A DNA stretch of 64,000 nt. It comes from Yersinia proxima (GTDB lineage: Bacteria; Pseudomonadota; Gammaproteobacteria; Enterobacterales; Enterobacteriaceae). Below the pieces are notes generated by a model. It was not told the origin of the DNA. It was given only the letters and a program-made list of their open reading frames with translations, and made no database searches. Below, one piece after another: positions 41,053 through 51,710 of this stretch. The translations under genes were made by a program, and so were the position numbers. Each line of letters begins with the position of its first letter. Position 1 is the stretch's first letter. Location of the stretch: contig NZ_CABHYG010000009.1 of assembly GCF_902170785.1 (NCBI RefSeq), positions 1 to 64,000 of the forward strand, given 5' to 3'.

Positions 41053-41271
41053 ATCTCATTAATATCTTTAAAATCAATGGACATTATCCTCTGATGTCCA
41101 TTTTGTTGACTTTTTTTTGCCGTTCCCCGTTAAAGCCTTGTAAATTTCCTGCGACAATTCCTTGTTATTTGTTAGTCTTAAAGCTACTTAGCCTGCAATA
41201 TGGCGCTTAATTATCGTTAAATGGCTCTAATGCCCGTTTAATGCAGTAAAGTTATTAGGAGCGTGCTCGAA

Positions 41272-42381
41272 ATGAAGTCGCAAAATGATCCTGGCCGATC
41301 TAAATCTCGCCATCACGAATACTCCCTTATCCTGCCTATTATTGCGCTGGTTATTCTTAATCTCTGGGGGGATACCAGCAATTTCGCTGCCGTCATTGTT
41401 ATCAACTTAATTGCCCTGGTCGGTATCCTGAGTAGTGCTTTCAGTGTGGTACGCCATGCTGACGTTTTGGCACACCGTTTGGGTGAACCCTATGGGTCAT
41501 TGATTCTTAGTCTGTCGGTGGTAGTGCTGGAGGTCAGTTTGATCTCGGCGATGATGGCAACAGGTGATGCCGCCCCCGCCTTGATGCGCGACACTCTCTA
41601 CTCCATCATTATGATTGTTATCGGGGGATTGGTGGGTGTGTCGTTGCTGCTCGGTGGGCGTAAATTTGCCACCCAGCATGTCAATCTGGTCGGTATCAAA
41701 CAGTATCTGATGGCTATCTTCCCACTGGCTATCATTGTGTTGGTATTGCCTAGTACCCTGCCCGGTGGCAACTTTAGCGTGGCACAGTCACTGGTAGTCG
41801 CCGCGATTTCGGCGGCGATGTATGGCGTTTTCCTGCTGATTCAGACCAAAACTCACCAAAGCCTGTTTGTCTACGAACATGAAGACGAAGGGGATGACCC
41901 AAGTGACCCGCATCACGGTAAACCGTCATCTCACAGTAGCCTGTGGCACACATTTTGGCTGTTGATTCATTTGGTTGCGGTAATCGCAGTGACTAAATTT
42001 GATGCCAACCCACTGGAAGCGCTGCTGACAGAGTTAAATGCACCGGCTAAATTTACCGGCTTCCTGATTGCTTTGCTTATCTTGTCACCGGAAGGGTTGG
42101 GTGCATTAAAAGCAGTATTGGCCAATCAGGTGCAGCGGGCGATGAACCTGTTTTTCGGTTCGGTGCTGGCTACGATTTCCCTAACTGTGCCAGCGGTAAC
42201 CTTAATTGCCGTACTGACTGGGCAGGAGTTGAACTTTGGCCTGGAAGCGCCACATATCGTGGTCATGGTCAGCGTCTTGATTCTGTCGCAAATCTCATTC
42301 TCGACCGGCAGAACCAACGTGCTCAACGGCACCGCCCATCTGGCCTTGTTTGCCGCGTATATGATGACGATTATGCTGTAG
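41272..42381 (+). CDS. chaA: Sodium-potassium/proton (calcium/proton) antiporter
   Basis: A 369-residue CaCA-superfamily antiporter, ChaA, that exchanges Ca2+, Na+ or K+ for protons at alkaline pH. Eleven or so hydrophobic segments are visible. The conserved helices VVRHADVLAHRLGEPYGSL and LILSPEGLGALKAVL are present, along with a central acidic and His-rich loop (HEDEGDDPSDPHHGKP) as in E. coli ChaA. The ATG at 41272 is preceded by TAGGAGC ten bases upstream; a GTG at 41263 is too close to that site. Confidence 0.94.
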   Translation: MKSQNDPGRSKSRHHEYSLILPIIALVILNLWGDTSNFAAVIVINLIALVGILSSAFSVVRHADVLAHRLGEPYGSLILSLSVVVLEVSLISAMMATGDAAPALMRDTLYSIIMIVIGGLVGVSLLLGGRKFATQHVNLVGIKQYLMAIFPLAIIVLVLPSTLPGGNFSVAQSLVVAAISAAMYGVFLLIQTKTHQSLFVYEHEDEGDDPSDPHHGKPSSHSSLWHTFWLLIHLVAVIAVTKFDANPLEALLTELNAPAKFTGFLIALLILSPEGLGALKAVLANQVQRAMNLFFGSVLATISLTVPAVTLIAVLTGQELNFGLEAPHIVVMVSVLILSQISFSTGRTNVLNGTAHLALFAAYMMTIML

Positions 42382-42435
42382 CGAAATTATGTTGTAGCGG
42401 CAATTCTTTGTCGATATCCCCGTAAGGGGATAAGC

Positions 42436-42469
42436 AAAGGGCAAGCGTTTGATGCGCTTGCCCTTTTTT
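42436..42469. terminator. Bidirectional terminator between chaA and phoH
   Basis: Perfect twelve-base arms AAAGGGCAAGCG and CGCTTGCCCTTT flank a seven-base loop and are followed on the plus strand by more T. It separates the convergent chaA and phoH genes. Confidence 0.9.
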
Positions 42470-42481
42470 ATCGGGTCATCC

Positions 42482-42504
42482 ATTCATAACCTTGAGTTAT
42501 GAAT
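42482..42504. repeat. Palindrome across the phoH stop codon
   Basis: ATTCATAAC and GTTATGAAT form perfect nine-base arms with a five-base loop, and the phoH stop codon lies inside the second arm. It is followed downstream by the chaA-phoH terminator. Its role is unknown. Confidence 0.5.
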
Positions 42505-43285
42505 AGGCATTCAAGGTGTGTTGGCAGAGTGCAGAGCGGACACAGTCCTGTTTATCAAAGCGAATAATGCCAATCATTTCATCCTCAGCAAAACGCTCCA
42601 GTGCGTCGCTAAGACCTGATTTCACCCCACGCGGCAGGTCGCACTGAGTGATATCACCATTCACGATAACAGTGACATTTTCACCGAGGCGGGTAAGAAA
42701 CATTTTCATTTGGTTGGCGGTCACATTTTGTGCCTCATCGAGGATCACCACCGCATTCTCAAAGGTACGCCCGCGCATATACGCAAAAGGCGCAATTTCG
42801 ACTTTACCGATTTCCGGCCGTAAACAATATTGCATGAAAGAAGATCCGAGTCGGCGCAGCAGAATGTCATACACCGGGCGGAAGTAAGGCGCGAATTTCT
42901 CAGAAATATCACCGGGCAAGAAACCCAAGTCTTCATCTGCCTGTAATACAGGTCGCGTCACAATTATCCTATCTACTTCTTTGTGAATTAATGCTTCAGC
43001 AGCCTTGGCCGCACTAATAAAGGTTTTACCACACCCTGCTTCACCGGTGGCGAAGATGAGCAACTTACTTTCTATGGCTGATAAGTAATGACCTTGAGCT
43101 TCCGTACGCGCCTGAATAACGGAGGTATCACGGCTATCCCGTGCCATACCTATTGATTCAACACCGCCCATTTGCACTAACGATGTCACGTTTTCTTCCT
43201 CACGCTGACGATGACTACGTGAATCACGTCTAATAACGCGTTTCGCTTCACGACGAGCTTTGATCACTGCTTTCTGTCTTCCCAT
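42497..43285 (-). CDS. phoH: PhoH-family ATPase
   Basis: A 262-residue PhoH-type P-loop protein. It has Walker A GEAGCGKTF, Walker B VVILDEAQN and the family stretch PVLQADEDLGFLPGDISEK. A basic N-terminus (GRQKAVIKARREAKR) suggests nucleic-acid binding. Family members are ATP-binding and some show RNA-helicase or ribonuclease activity; the cellular role is not settled. The phoH-pgaDCBA neighbourhood is also found in E. coli, which supports the name and the identity of the nearby hms genes. The stop codon lies inside a nine-base hairpin. Confidence 0.9.
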   Translation of the reverse strand: MGRQKAVIKARREAKRVIRRDSRSHRQREEENVTSLVQMGGVESIGMARDSRDTSVIQARTEAQGHYLSAIESKLLIFATGEAGCGKTFISAAKAAEALIHKEVDRIIVTRPVLQADEDLGFLPGDISEKFAPYFRPVYDILLRRLGSSFMQYCLRPEIGKVEIAPFAYMRGRTFENAVVILDEAQNVTANQMKMFLTRLGENVTVIVNGDITQCDLPRGVKSGLSDALERFAEDEMIGIIRFDKQDCVRSALCQHTLNAYS

Positions 43286-43814
43286 AGTGGCACCTTTCAG
43301 TTTGATTCAACTACCGCAGCAGGAAAGCCTGCGCGATTATGTTTCACATACAGATGCGGTTTTGGCTTCCTTTGCAGCCAATAATAGCCAATGAAAATGC
43401 GAATAGAGTCGACACCCGGTTCAATAGCCGGAGGGAAACAATATCGCAAGGGGAGTTATTACGTGATGTTGAAACTGGGGACGGGAATACGAGTGACGAT
43501 AATATATTAACAGCACATGATGATGGTAATACTGGAATTTGAGAGTCGGAGCTTATGCCCTCGTAACAACGAGTCGCCTGGATAAAACTTTGATTTTTTC
43601 TTAACAGCCCAATCATGGACTTTACCATTAGCGATCCCCGCAGTGATAGATAACAGCCTAAGCTGTGCACCGTGTGAAAAATACCGCCAGATGATTACAG
43701 TATAATGACACTCTTAAAATTCGCGATATCAAAATGTAAAAAAATATAACTTTTTAGCTTGCTCATTTTTTACTCTAATTATTTTTAATATCGCGCTATA
43801 TCATTTTATAAGCA
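43286..43814. other. Intergenic region between phoH and the GNAT gene
   Basis: About 0.53 kb holding the upstream region of phoH. A 108-codon frame on the minus strand (43344-43670) is not recognised and lacks a ribosome site, so I see no supported gene here. Confidence 0.5.
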
Positions 43815-44522
43815 TTAGCGACTGATCCTTAAATCCTGTAAACGTGCCTTTTGCTTGCCTTGGCTATCAAAGTTTCCCATCGCTAACCAATCGCTAAATG
43901 CCTGTTTAATTAATGGCCATTCGCGGTCGGTGATGGAATACCAATTGGTATCTCTATTGCGCCCTTTGGTCACAATCGCCTGCCGAAATTGCCCTTCATA
44001 CTGAAAACCAAATCGCATTGCCGCCGCATTTGAAGGCCCATTTAAGGAATCACATTTCCACTCACAACGACGATAGCCTAATTTGTCGAATACATAATGT
44101 AATAGCAAATAGATGGCCTCAGTACCCGCTGAATTGCGTTTTAAGCGCGGTGACCAATTAACTGAGCCAATCTCAATCACACCATTCTTTTCATCAATTC
44201 GTTGTAAGCCAACCGTTCCTAACGCCACATCGGTTTGCGCATCCATTACGCTATAATGCAAAGCATCCTTCGCATTAATTAATGTTTGCAGGTACTGCTG
44301 GAAATCATTTTCATTCTCTGGCCGCTCACAATAAAAATAGGTCCAGTCACTGGCATCGGGAATCAGGTGATATGCCTGATACAAAGATGCTTCATGTTTA
44401 TCTGAGTCAACCGGGGCCAAATAGCAAAAATGTCCGGGTAAAATTTCTCGTTGAGGCCGCAACGCTGACTGCCACTGTGGTAATTCTGCACCAATAATTT
44501 GTCCAAAAGGGTTTTGATTCAC
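43815..44522 (-). CDS. GNAT family N-acetyltransferase (RimJ/RimL-like)
   Basis: A 235-residue acetyltransferase. The acetyl-CoA-binding GNAT core spans about 85-200: VALGTVGLQRIDEKNGVIEIGSV, then NSAGTEAIYLLLHYVFDKLGYRRCEWKCDSLNGPS, then AAMRFGFQYEGQFR. This is the RimJ/RimL-like pattern found in ribosomal-protein and small-molecule acetyltransferases. The substrate is unknown. It lies on the same strand as the hms operon but is separated from hmsS by 216 nt with a strong hairpin, so it is probably an independent unit. Confidence 0.85.
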   Translation of the reverse strand: MNQNPFGQIIGAELPQWQSALRPQREILPGHFCYLAPVDSDKHEASLYQAYHLIPDASDWTYFYCERPENENDFQQYLQTLINAKDALHYSVMDAQTDVALGTVGLQRIDEKNGVIEIGSVNWSPRLKRNSAGTEAIYLLLHYVFDKLGYRRCEWKCDSLNGPSNAAAMRFGFQYEGQFRQAIVTKGRNRDTNWYSITDREWPLIKQAFSDWLAMGNFDSQGKQKARLQDLRISR

Positions 44523-44680
44523 TGTGTGCTCCCGTTTGTCATGTCGCTTCCATAGGAATGTTCATTATGACTGCCCGTAACAATACCGGCTAAATCATAG
44601 CAATATATAAAGAAAGGGGGGGCCTAAAAGTGAGATTTGGCACGATTAACTTAGGTGGAAATAACAGACTGGTTGGTTCT

Positions 44681-44723
44681 GAATACCTGATATCAGCACA
44701 GAGCGACCTGCTATCAGGTATTC
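44681..44723. terminator. Large perfect hairpin after hmsS
   Basis: Twelve-base perfect arms GAATACCTGATA and TATCAGGTATTC flank a 19-base loop, ending the hms operon 15 nt past its stop. There is no T tract, so it may act with Rho or stabilise the 3' end of the hms mRNA. Confidence 0.5.
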
Positions 44724-44738
44724 AGCGGTGATTGCTTA

Positions 44739-45206
44739 TCACCCTCGTCGCAAATTAACGACCGGTGCGACTTCGGGAAGTTGTAACCCTTCTTTGACTT
44801 CCAACAATTGCCCGTGCTCATCGTTATACAGGGTGAGACACGAACCGGCTTTTAATTGGGCAATCATCTCCCCCGTCATTTCCATGCTATCGGCGAGTTC
44901 ATCGTCATCCAAATGAGGACGGTGCCCACGGCGCTCCACCTGAAAACGTACTTGGTTATATTTGGCCCAAACAATCAGCACAATGGCATTAAATGCCGCA
45001 ATGGCTGCATATAGCGCCAACGTCGTCAGACCGGCCAAAATGTACATTCTGAACGGGATCGGCCCCATGTTCGGGGCGCGGTGGATCATATCCAAAAAGC
45101 CCTTCACAAACAGGAAGATAAAACCGAACCAAGCCAAAGCGGTAATGATTATATCAATTAAGCGCGGTAGCAGTCGCTGCTCAGTATGAATCAGAGGCGC
45201 ACTCAT
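44739..45206 (-). CDS. hmsS: Poly-GlcNAc biosynthesis protein HmsS (PgaD)
   Basis: A 155-residue inner-membrane protein with two hydrophobic segments (about 13-33 and 52-80) and a cytoplasmic tail. It is the fourth gene of hmsHFRS. PgaD/HmsS partners the synthase PgaC/HmsR and takes part in its activation by cyclic di-GMP in E. coli. The start overlaps the hmsR stop by four bases. The family diverges fast, so order and length are the main evidence along with segments such as [21 protein letters not shown]. Confidence 0.9.
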   Translation of the reverse strand: MSAPLIHTEQRLLPRLIDIIITALAWFGFIFLFVKGFLDMIHRAPNMGPIPFRMYILAGLTTLALYAAIAAFNAIVLIVWAKYNQVRFQVERRGHRPHLDDDELADSMEMTGEMIAQLKAGSCLTLYNDEHGQLLEVKEGLQLPEVAPVVNLRRG

Positions 45207-46537
45207 GGTTTAACCCTCCCGATCCCGCGGTCTGGGCTGACCCAGCGTGCACGTTTACGTTTGGTGTTCAGCATCACTTTTGGGAACGACACAACGGTGG
45301 TGAACAAACTTAGCATCCAGTAAACCATTGGATACCAAATAATCCAAAATAGCGAATTGCCCAGTTTAGGCTCATAACGCCGTTCAATCACCAAACTAAT
45401 AGCAAACTGCAACAGACAGGTCAGTGCCAATACCATGCCGGTAAAGGCTGGCGGGAACACCGTCTGTACATGAATGCCTGGTGGTAAGGTAATAACCAGA
45501 CCCAGCAGGAACAGGATGATACTGAACAGGTAAGTAAAGGCCCAAGTGATAGACAGTGAATATTCAAGGAACAGTAGCCACATCCGGCGATTACGCCAGC
45601 GCCACAGCTTGAACATATTCTTCAGGAAAACCTCTGCCCCACCCTGCGCCCAGCGTAGGCGCTGCTTCCACAAACCCCCTAAGGTTTCTGGCATCAAAAT
45701 CCAGCACAGGCCCCGTGGTTCAAAGAATACTGACCAATGTCTTATCTGGAGTTTCCAACTGATATCAATATCTTCAGTTATCATATCCGGACTCCAGTAA
45801 CCGACATCCGCCAATGCTCTACGGCGAAAAGCCGCCACGACGCCAGAAACGGTAAAGACTTGCCCGTAAACCCGTTGAGTTCGTTTAATCAGCCCAATGA
45901 TAGAAGAGAACTCCCCTACCTGAACCCGGCCAATCAAGGTCGAACGGGTACGGATGCGCGGATTCCCTGTTACCGCTCCGGTACGCGGGTTAGCAATCAA
46001 TGGCGCGACCAGATAAGGCACCGCTTTACTGTCTAGCAAAGCATCACCATCAATACACACCAGATATTCACTGCGCGCTGCCGCAGCCCCCATCCGCAAG
46101 GCAATAGCTTTACCCTGATTATGAGCCAGGTGAATAACACGCAAGCGTGGGTCTTCAGCCAATAAGGCATCCAGCACTTGCGCCGTGTCATCACTGGAGC
46201 CATCGTTAATAGCGATAACTTCGATATTGGTGTAAGTCTGTGCCAATGCTGCGTGAATAGTTTCCCGCGCATTCAACCCCTCGTTAAAACAAGGGATTAG
46301 AATTGACACCAGTGGATTGCCTTTCAACTCCGGGGGCGGCACATCATCGCCCCACGGCCAGTGTCTTTCTCGCTTTAGCCAGAAATAGACACCGCCCGTT
46401 ATCCAGATACCGGACATAAACAGCGGATAGAAGAAGACAAAATTCAGCAACACGTCGCCGGTAAAGAGCAGGATCATTCCCGCGGGAATACTCAGCACCA
46501 GGCATAGGATGAGTAATGCAATAATTCTATCGATCAT
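45203..46537 (-). CDS. hmsR: Poly-beta-1,6-N-acetylglucosamine synthase HmsR (PgaC)
   Basis: A 444-residue processive GT2 glycosyltransferase of the inner membrane that polymerises UDP-GlcNAc into the Hms biofilm exopolysaccharide. Catalytic motifs are [38 protein letters not shown] and [14 protein letters not shown]. Two N-terminal and several C-terminal membrane helices are present. The ATG at 46537, opening [15 protein letters not shown], matches other PgaC starts and overlaps the hmsF end by 11 nt; a start at 46576 would be longer than the family. Confidence 0.96.
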   Translation of the reverse strand: MIDRIIALLILCLVLSIPAGMILLFTGDVLLNFVFFYPLFMSGIWITGGVYFWLKRERHWPWGDDVPPPELKGNPLVSILIPCFNEGLNARETIHAALAQTYTNIEVIAINDGSSDDTAQVLDALLAEDPRLRVIHLAHNQGKAIALRMGAAAARSEYLVCIDGDALLDSKAVPYLVAPLIANPRTGAVTGNPRIRTRSTLIGRVQVGEFSSIIGLIKRTQRVYGQVFTVSGVVAAFRRRALADVGYWSPDMITEDIDISWKLQIRHWSVFFEPRGLCWILMPETLGGLWKQRLRWAQGGAEVFLKNMFKLWRWRNRRMWLLFLEYSLSITWAFTYLFSIILFLLGLVITLPPGIHVQTVFPPAFTGMVLALTCLLQFAISLVIERRYEPKLGNSLFWIIWYPMVYWMLSLFTTVVSFPKVMLNTKRKRARWVSPDRGIGRVKP

Positions 46538-48551
46538 ATAAAGGATACCAGGCAGAAGATAGCACAGGGCGGACATCTTTTAGCGGTGGTTCGCCAGTGA
46601 TAAAGTTATCCGGATAGTAACCAAAATTTTGCGCGCCATTTAACTGCAACTGGCGCATCCATCCTGCCAGTATTGGGCCACTGATGGCATTGCTGCCCTC
46701 TGGTTTGGTCCAGTCTTTTGATTGCAGTTCAAAAACAGTTTTATTCAGTGCGCCTGGGCGCTGCGCAACTTTATTCACCAGTTGCGCTAGCCACTCGTTA
46801 GACTCTGATAACGGCACCTTCTCCATTAACGGCATTGCCATCGGGGCAACCCAATCATAGTTAGCCAGGAAATCGTCGAGATTCTGCGCAAACCATGCTT
46901 CGCTTTCCGGTTCTAAAATCGGCATAGCAAATATATTACGGGCTGATTTGACTTGCGGGCCACGGATATCACGGACCTGACGGGTCAATTCATTGGTGAA
47001 ATCAACCAAATATTTACTCTTATAACGCGTCCAGCGGGCCATGGTTTCCGGATCTTTACGTATTTCTGCAATGGAACCTGGGAAACCGGCTTTTTCGTAT
47101 GCGCGAATCGCATCGGGTGAGGCATCTTCAAAGTCAGACATCACGGCATCGTCGTGATAAAGAATGCCATCAATTGGCGCGCTATAAGCCATATCGCGAT
47201 AGATATCGATGATGCGCTGCCGCACTTCCGGGTTAAACGGTGACAGACGGCGATATTGGTCCGGATCAATGCTGGTCTTACCGGTTTTCGGATCAATACG
47301 TTGAATGCGCGGTAAAGATGGGTCCATCTCAAACGCCAATACCGGCATCCAGGCATAAACATCGACATCCGGGCGGGAAGCTAATTGCCATGCGACGCGG
47401 TTAAACAAGTCCTGACGCATCGGGATCCAGCGGTTCGGGAAGTAAACCTGGCGAATATTGCCATCCCCTTTCGGGTCAGAAAATGCTTGTAAAAACACGG
47501 TAGTGACACGTAAATCGGAAATTCGCTGAACTAATTTATCCAGATTTTCCTTTTCCTGCGCCGGATCTGGATCGTAGAGATAATCCAAATCGACATGCGC
47601 CACCCGCATAATATCTTTTTCCTGCACCGATGTGACGAGCTGGGCGAAATCTTTCAATGACGGGTTATTACTGATCAGAATACGTGGGATATTCATCAGG
47701 TCATTGACGTTACCAATACCCGGTTCCAGTGTCATTGCCATCTGGTAGCCATGTTGGCGCAAGATGTTGAGCACCGTGCCGTTTGGTGCGCCGTATGGCC
47801 ACACCCAAACCCGCGGCTGTTTACCGGTCGCTTTAATAATGCGCTCGGTTATCAACGAAATATCTTTTTCCATCCGCTGCTTAAATGCGGCTTCGGTCTC
47901 ATACTTTTTGGTTTTGGGGTCATACATCAGGTTGGCTGCTGCCGGTTCAGTGTTCCCTTGCGGGTTGGCAATCACCCCATAGTGTGAAGCATAAGTATGT
48001 GCGCCGATTTCAATCAGCTTTGATTTCGCCATTTCACTGATCTGTTTCCAGGTCAGAAAGCGATCTCTATCGGTGCTTAAGCCACCAAAATCGACTTTTT
48101 TATTGGGTGGTGTATCTATCCACGTTCCCACTGGAGCCAGCACAGCGCTTAAATTATTGGCTTCTAATAAGGGATAAACGCGATTATAGAAACTGCTATA
48201 GCCATCATCGAATGTCAGTAAAACAGCTTTATTAGGTAAAGGAGTGCCGCCATTACGTGCTGCCAGAATCTGATCGACGGAAACCACGTTATAGCGGTTG
48301 TCCTTCAACCAGGCCAGTTGTTCGCTTAATGCACTGCTTCTTACCGACAAATAACGTTGGTCAGCTGACTCATCTTCAACATCATGATAAGCAATCACCA
48401 CAAATGTATTCTTCTGCCACGGCCTTTCACTGAGCGGTAATGCGCGCTCGGCAGGTGGAACAAATACTGGTTTCTCTGCATAACAGACGGAAGCCAGCAA
48501 CGTTATCATTCCAACTACAAATATCCGGATAAAAAATAGTATCTTCGCCAT
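46527..48551 (-). CDS. hmsF: Poly-GlcNAc deacetylase HmsF (PgaB)
   Basis: A 674-residue periplasmic, outer-membrane-associated protein that partly deacetylates the polymer for export. The NodB-type deacetylase domain (about 45-290) shows [33 protein letters not shown] and [11 protein letters not shown]. The C-terminal glycoside-hydrolase-like domain (about 310-650) follows. The N-terminus is a signal sequence with Cys23 in LLASVC, a weak lipobox. The ATG at 48551 follows AAGGGAAG. It lies 11 nt after hmsH. Confidence 0.95.
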   Translation of the reverse strand: MAKILFFIRIFVVGMITLLASVCYAEKPVFVPPAERALPLSERPWQKNTFVVIAYHDVEDESADQRYLSVRSSALSEQLAWLKDNRYNVVSVDQILAARNGGTPLPNKAVLLTFDDGYSSFYNRVYPLLEANNLSAVLAPVGTWIDTPPNKKVDFGGLSTDRDRFLTWKQISEMAKSKLIEIGAHTYASHYGVIANPQGNTEPAAANLMYDPKTKKYETEAAFKQRMEKDISLITERIIKATGKQPRVWVWPYGAPNGTVLNILRQHGYQMAMTLEPGIGNVNDLMNIPRILISNNPSLKDFAQLVTSVQEKDIMRVAHVDLDYLYDPDPAQEKENLDKLVQRISDLRVTTVFLQAFSDPKGDGNIRQVYFPNRWIPMRQDLFNRVAWQLASRPDVDVYAWMPVLAFEMDPSLPRIQRIDPKTGKTSIDPDQYRRLSPFNPEVRQRIIDIYRDMAYSAPIDGILYHDDAVMSDFEDASPDAIRAYEKAGFPGSIAEIRKDPETMARWTRYKSKYLVDFTNELTRQVRDIRGPQVKSARNIFAMPILEPESEAWFAQNLDDFLANYDWVAPMAMPLMEKVPLSESNEWLAQLVNKVAQRPGALNKTVFELQSKDWTKPEGSNAISGPILAGWMRQLQLNGAQNFGYYPDNFITGEPPLKDVRPVLSSAWYPLYDR

Positions 48552-48562
48552 AGCGACTTCCC

Positions 48563-51031
48563 TTAGAAACGGTAATTCAAATCAAAAGCGAGTGAGAGGT
48601 CATGTTCACGAACACCATCATAGGGGCGCTTGTCGTAGGTAACTGCTAAACCTGTATCGACGACATCATTCCATTGAACTCGTTGCCCATAACTTGCCGT
48701 AGTGACCAGGCCATTACCGTAGTTTTTCTCCCAGTAGCCGCCTACACCAAGTTGCACTTGCTGGCTCCAGATAGTTTTATAATGGCGATACATAATATGA
48801 TTCAGGGTAACCGCAGGTAGGTAGGTGAAATCCCTTTTTGGGTTGTAATAAATCACGTCTTCTTTGGTGTTAGTGCTGGCGGCCAAACCTAAATTGAAAT
48901 CAGCCGTCAGATAAGGCCCTGTCCAGATGCGCTGACGCCCATTCAATTCGTATTCCCAACGGTTGTTACCGTCAGAGAAATCAGATGGGGTGACATTAAA
49001 TTCAACATCACGGCGATCATCGGCTTTCCACAATACAAAGGCAGAGGCACTGTTGGCAGTGATATTATTTTTCATCGCCCGCAGCGGCGTATCTTTTGCC
49101 AGTCGCTCCACCTGACCACCCACACGCCAATGGTCATTAAAGTCATACCAGGTTGCTAAACGGAATCCGGTTTTATTGCCAAAACCATAATTCTGATTAT
49201 TCACCTCAGCTTCCGCCCAGTGGTCACGGGAAGTCCATTCGCCCCCTAATCGGGTCGCACGATTGATACCCTTACCCTCTTCAAACTGGGCATTATCAAA
49301 GCTCCCGCCGCCAAATACGCGCCAGTTATCGGCAATTGGTGGGCTATATAAAATCGCCTCAAGACCGTAATCTTTATCACCGGTAATGGGGCTTCCAGAG
49401 GAGATGACGCGGTTACCCGTTACGCGCAATTCATACATATTATGAACTTTGCGTTGCCGGTCTAACTCTTGCGAAGGGACATCTTCCGGGGATCGCGCAA
49501 TGACATCATCAGTTAACAATTCCATCTGACGCCATTCCTGCAAATCCATCGCTGTTTCGGCTTGCGCACGTTCCAGGATAAGGCTGCGTGGTGCCAACGA
49601 CTCTACCGCTTTCAGTTCTTGCTCCGCCTTGCGCGGTAAATCTCTGGCCAGATAAACACTCGCCAAAGCAATACGTAAGTTCTGGTTAGCGGGAGCGGTG
49701 CTGGATAGCGTCTCCAGTTTTTTCTGGGCAGCAGGCAAATCATTCAGTGCCACCAAAGATTGAACCAGCAAAGTCTGGCCTTCCATCCAATCATCATTTG
49801 GTTCTTTACCCGGCAGGCCATATACCCCTACCTGATAAGGTGTTTGCTCGCTGTAGTTCTTGGCGAATTGATGAGCCTTATCCAATTGCTCACTTTCATT
49901 CAACGCGTAATAGAGGTCATCAGCATCAAGCAAATCATCACTATTGCGGAATGTTTTTCCGTCGGCGTAATAGAGACTGGTGAGGATCGGTGCGGCTTTT
50001 TCTGGCATCCGGCGATCAATATATGCAGAAGCGGCCCAACGGCGGGCATAGTCAGGCATTTTATAGCCCTCAGCTTCCATACTTTCATACTCTTTAATCA
50101 GCTCTGCGGTGTTACGACGTACCAATAACGCGCCGAGTCTGTCAATACGCGCCCGCTGATAATCTGACTGTGCGTCAGGGTCTTTACTCCAGCGAGTTAA
50201 CAAATCCTGATAATCCGCTAATGCCTGATCCGCAATATAAAAACGCTCAGTTTCACTGCGTGTTGGTAGTACCGCCATACGAACTTGTTCAGCTGCCGCA
50301 TCTCTTTCAAGTTGCCGATACTGTTCAGCCGTCACTAATTTCGGATTTTCTCTGGCCAGCTGCAATGCCGGATCAGCAATACGATTTCGTTGTAATATCT
50401 CGAGGTGATTTTTTAATACCTCCTCAGATTCAGGTGCCAACCGCACCGCTTCACTGGAGGCCTGCAACGCATCATAATTGCGATTAGTGGCACGATTGAG
50501 ATATGACAGGGTCATATAATTTTGTGCGGAAGGGTTGCTCTCGGCCAACTCTTTTGCCTGTTGTAACGCCGCACCACCACGGCCGGAATCGGCCTGCGTC
50601 ATGATCATACCGGTAATGAGATCAGGGTTGGTGGGGTCTTTCTTCAAACTGCTTTGCCACAATGCCAGCGCTTGATCCCAACGTTTTTCATTGCGATAAG
50701 CCCGCGCAGCAGAGGCCAACCCACGCGAGGAGAGATTCACCGAGGAGTGATATCTCTCATAAACATCGATGACCTCCTGATCGCGCCCAGCCCAACCGGC
50801 GATTTGCAGCCAGTCATCAACCTGACCACTATTAAGCGGCCCGGCTTTAGATTCTTTTTGTAAATAATCAAGGACCGGCGCGGTATCCCCAGCTCTGGCT
50901 TTGATGATCAATGAATCATACTGTGTTTCTGCCAAAGCTGGATTAACTGAAAGGCCGGAAATTAATAGCGCTAATAAAGTAATTCTGTGCCGGTGCAACG
51001 GGCGCAGCAGTGTCGTGAATGCGTTATACAT
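48563..51031 (-). CDS. hmsH: Poly-GlcNAc outer-membrane export porin HmsH (PgaA)
   Basis: An 822-residue protein that exports poly-GlcNAc through the outer membrane. The signal peptide is ISGLSVNPALA; TPR-like helical repeats follow (about 30-520; for example WDQALALWQSSLKKDPTNPD). A C-terminal barrel ends in LAFDLNYRF with a terminal Phe. The ATG at 51031 has AAGGG seven bases upstream and gives the family length; the frame is open to 51094 without support. It is the first gene of hmsHFRS, whose activity in Yersinia is governed by cyclic di-GMP. Confidence 0.95.
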   Translation of the reverse strand: MYNAFTTLLRPLHRHRITLLALLISGLSVNPALAETQYDSLIIKARAGDTAPVLDYLQKESKAGPLNSGQVDDWLQIAGWAGRDQEVIDVYERYHSSVNLSSRGLASAARAYRNEKRWDQALALWQSSLKKDPTNPDLITGMIMTQADSGRGGAALQQAKELAESNPSAQNYMTLSYLNRATNRNYDALQASSEAVRLAPESEEVLKNHLEILQRNRIADPALQLARENPKLVTAEQYRQLERDAAAEQVRMAVLPTRSETERFYIADQALADYQDLLTRWSKDPDAQSDYQRARIDRLGALLVRRNTAELIKEYESMEAEGYKMPDYARRWAASAYIDRRMPEKAAPILTSLYYADGKTFRNSDDLLDADDLYYALNESEQLDKAHQFAKNYSEQTPYQVGVYGLPGKEPNDDWMEGQTLLVQSLVALNDLPAAQKKLETLSSTAPANQNLRIALASVYLARDLPRKAEQELKAVESLAPRSLILERAQAETAMDLQEWRQMELLTDDVIARSPEDVPSQELDRQRKVHNMYELRVTGNRVISSGSPITGDKDYGLEAILYSPPIADNWRVFGGGSFDNAQFEEGKGINRATRLGGEWTSRDHWAEAEVNNQNYGFGNKTGFRLATWYDFNDHWRVGGQVERLAKDTPLRAMKNNITANSASAFVLWKADDRRDVEFNVTPSDFSDGNNRWEYELNGRQRIWTGPYLTADFNLGLAASTNTKEDVIYYNPKRDFTYLPAVTLNHIMYRHYKTIWSQQVQLGVGGYWEKNYGNGLVTTASYGQRVQWNDVVDTGLAVTYDKRPYDGVREHDLSLAFDLNYRF

Positions 51032-51710
51032 TATATAACCCTTAAGCCAGCAACTTGTTTGGTTTTCAAGAAAAGCTACTTCACGAACATCCATTTTTCA
51101 TTATGGAATTATGATGAAATGAAGTCCTTGGAATGTATTACAGCATGTTACATAGGATAGTTGAAAGAAAATACTATTGCGTAATTATTATAGAATATTG
51201 TTATTCCAGCGATTAATAGAGGAAAAAAAGTAGTATGGGCGTTAATCCAGGTTGGTTTAAGATTATTCTTAGTCAAATATGCTACCAAAAGACAAAATTT
51301 AAAGACTAAATTTTTTTACTAAGGGAATGCTGCGACAGAGTGTTCTGCAAAGAGATAGCACAATTTGGTTTTCAATTTGTTTATGGAGAAATTCGCCGCT
51401 TCGAAATTTGATTTTCTAAAATATTCTTTATGCATCCATCTATATAAAATCATACAATCATGGATGTTAGCGATTATCACTCGCGTTATAGTCAAAAACA
51501 GAATGATTTCATTTTTAATGGTTCAACATAATAGCCCTGGTTCAGCATGAAATCACGATTCTACTTTAACTCTATATTTAATATGTGAATTTTATTATTT
51601 CCTTGTGAGTCAATCTGAGTGTTTTTCATATTAAAGATAGACTCCGTTAGAAAACCAGAGTCTATTTTAGGGATGCACTTAACTCACATATAATGAGGCC
51701 GGGGACAAAA
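51032..51710. other. Intergenic region upstream of hmsHFRS
   Basis: About 0.68 kb, AT-rich, without a supported gene. It should contain the hms promoter near 51100. A terminator-like hairpin for the M24 peptidase gene lies at its far end. Confidence 0.6.
51638..51664 (-). terminator. Terminator-like hairpin after the M24 peptidase gene
   Basis: TAGACTC and GAGTCTA form seven-base arms around 13 bases, 46 nt past the gene stop on the minus strand, with a modest T-rich tail (TCTTTAA). Confidence 0.5.

Noticed and set aside
43344-43670. 108-codon minus-strand frame between phoH and the GNAT gene
   Set aside because: No recognisable family, no ribosome site and unremarkable composition; length alone is not enough.
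49760-50128. 122-codon plus-strand frame inside hmsH
   Set aside because: Antisense to the TPR region of hmsH and without any sign of its own expression.
51365-51550. 61-codon plus-strand frame upstream of hmsH
   Set aside because: AT-rich chance frame without ribosome site or family resemblance.
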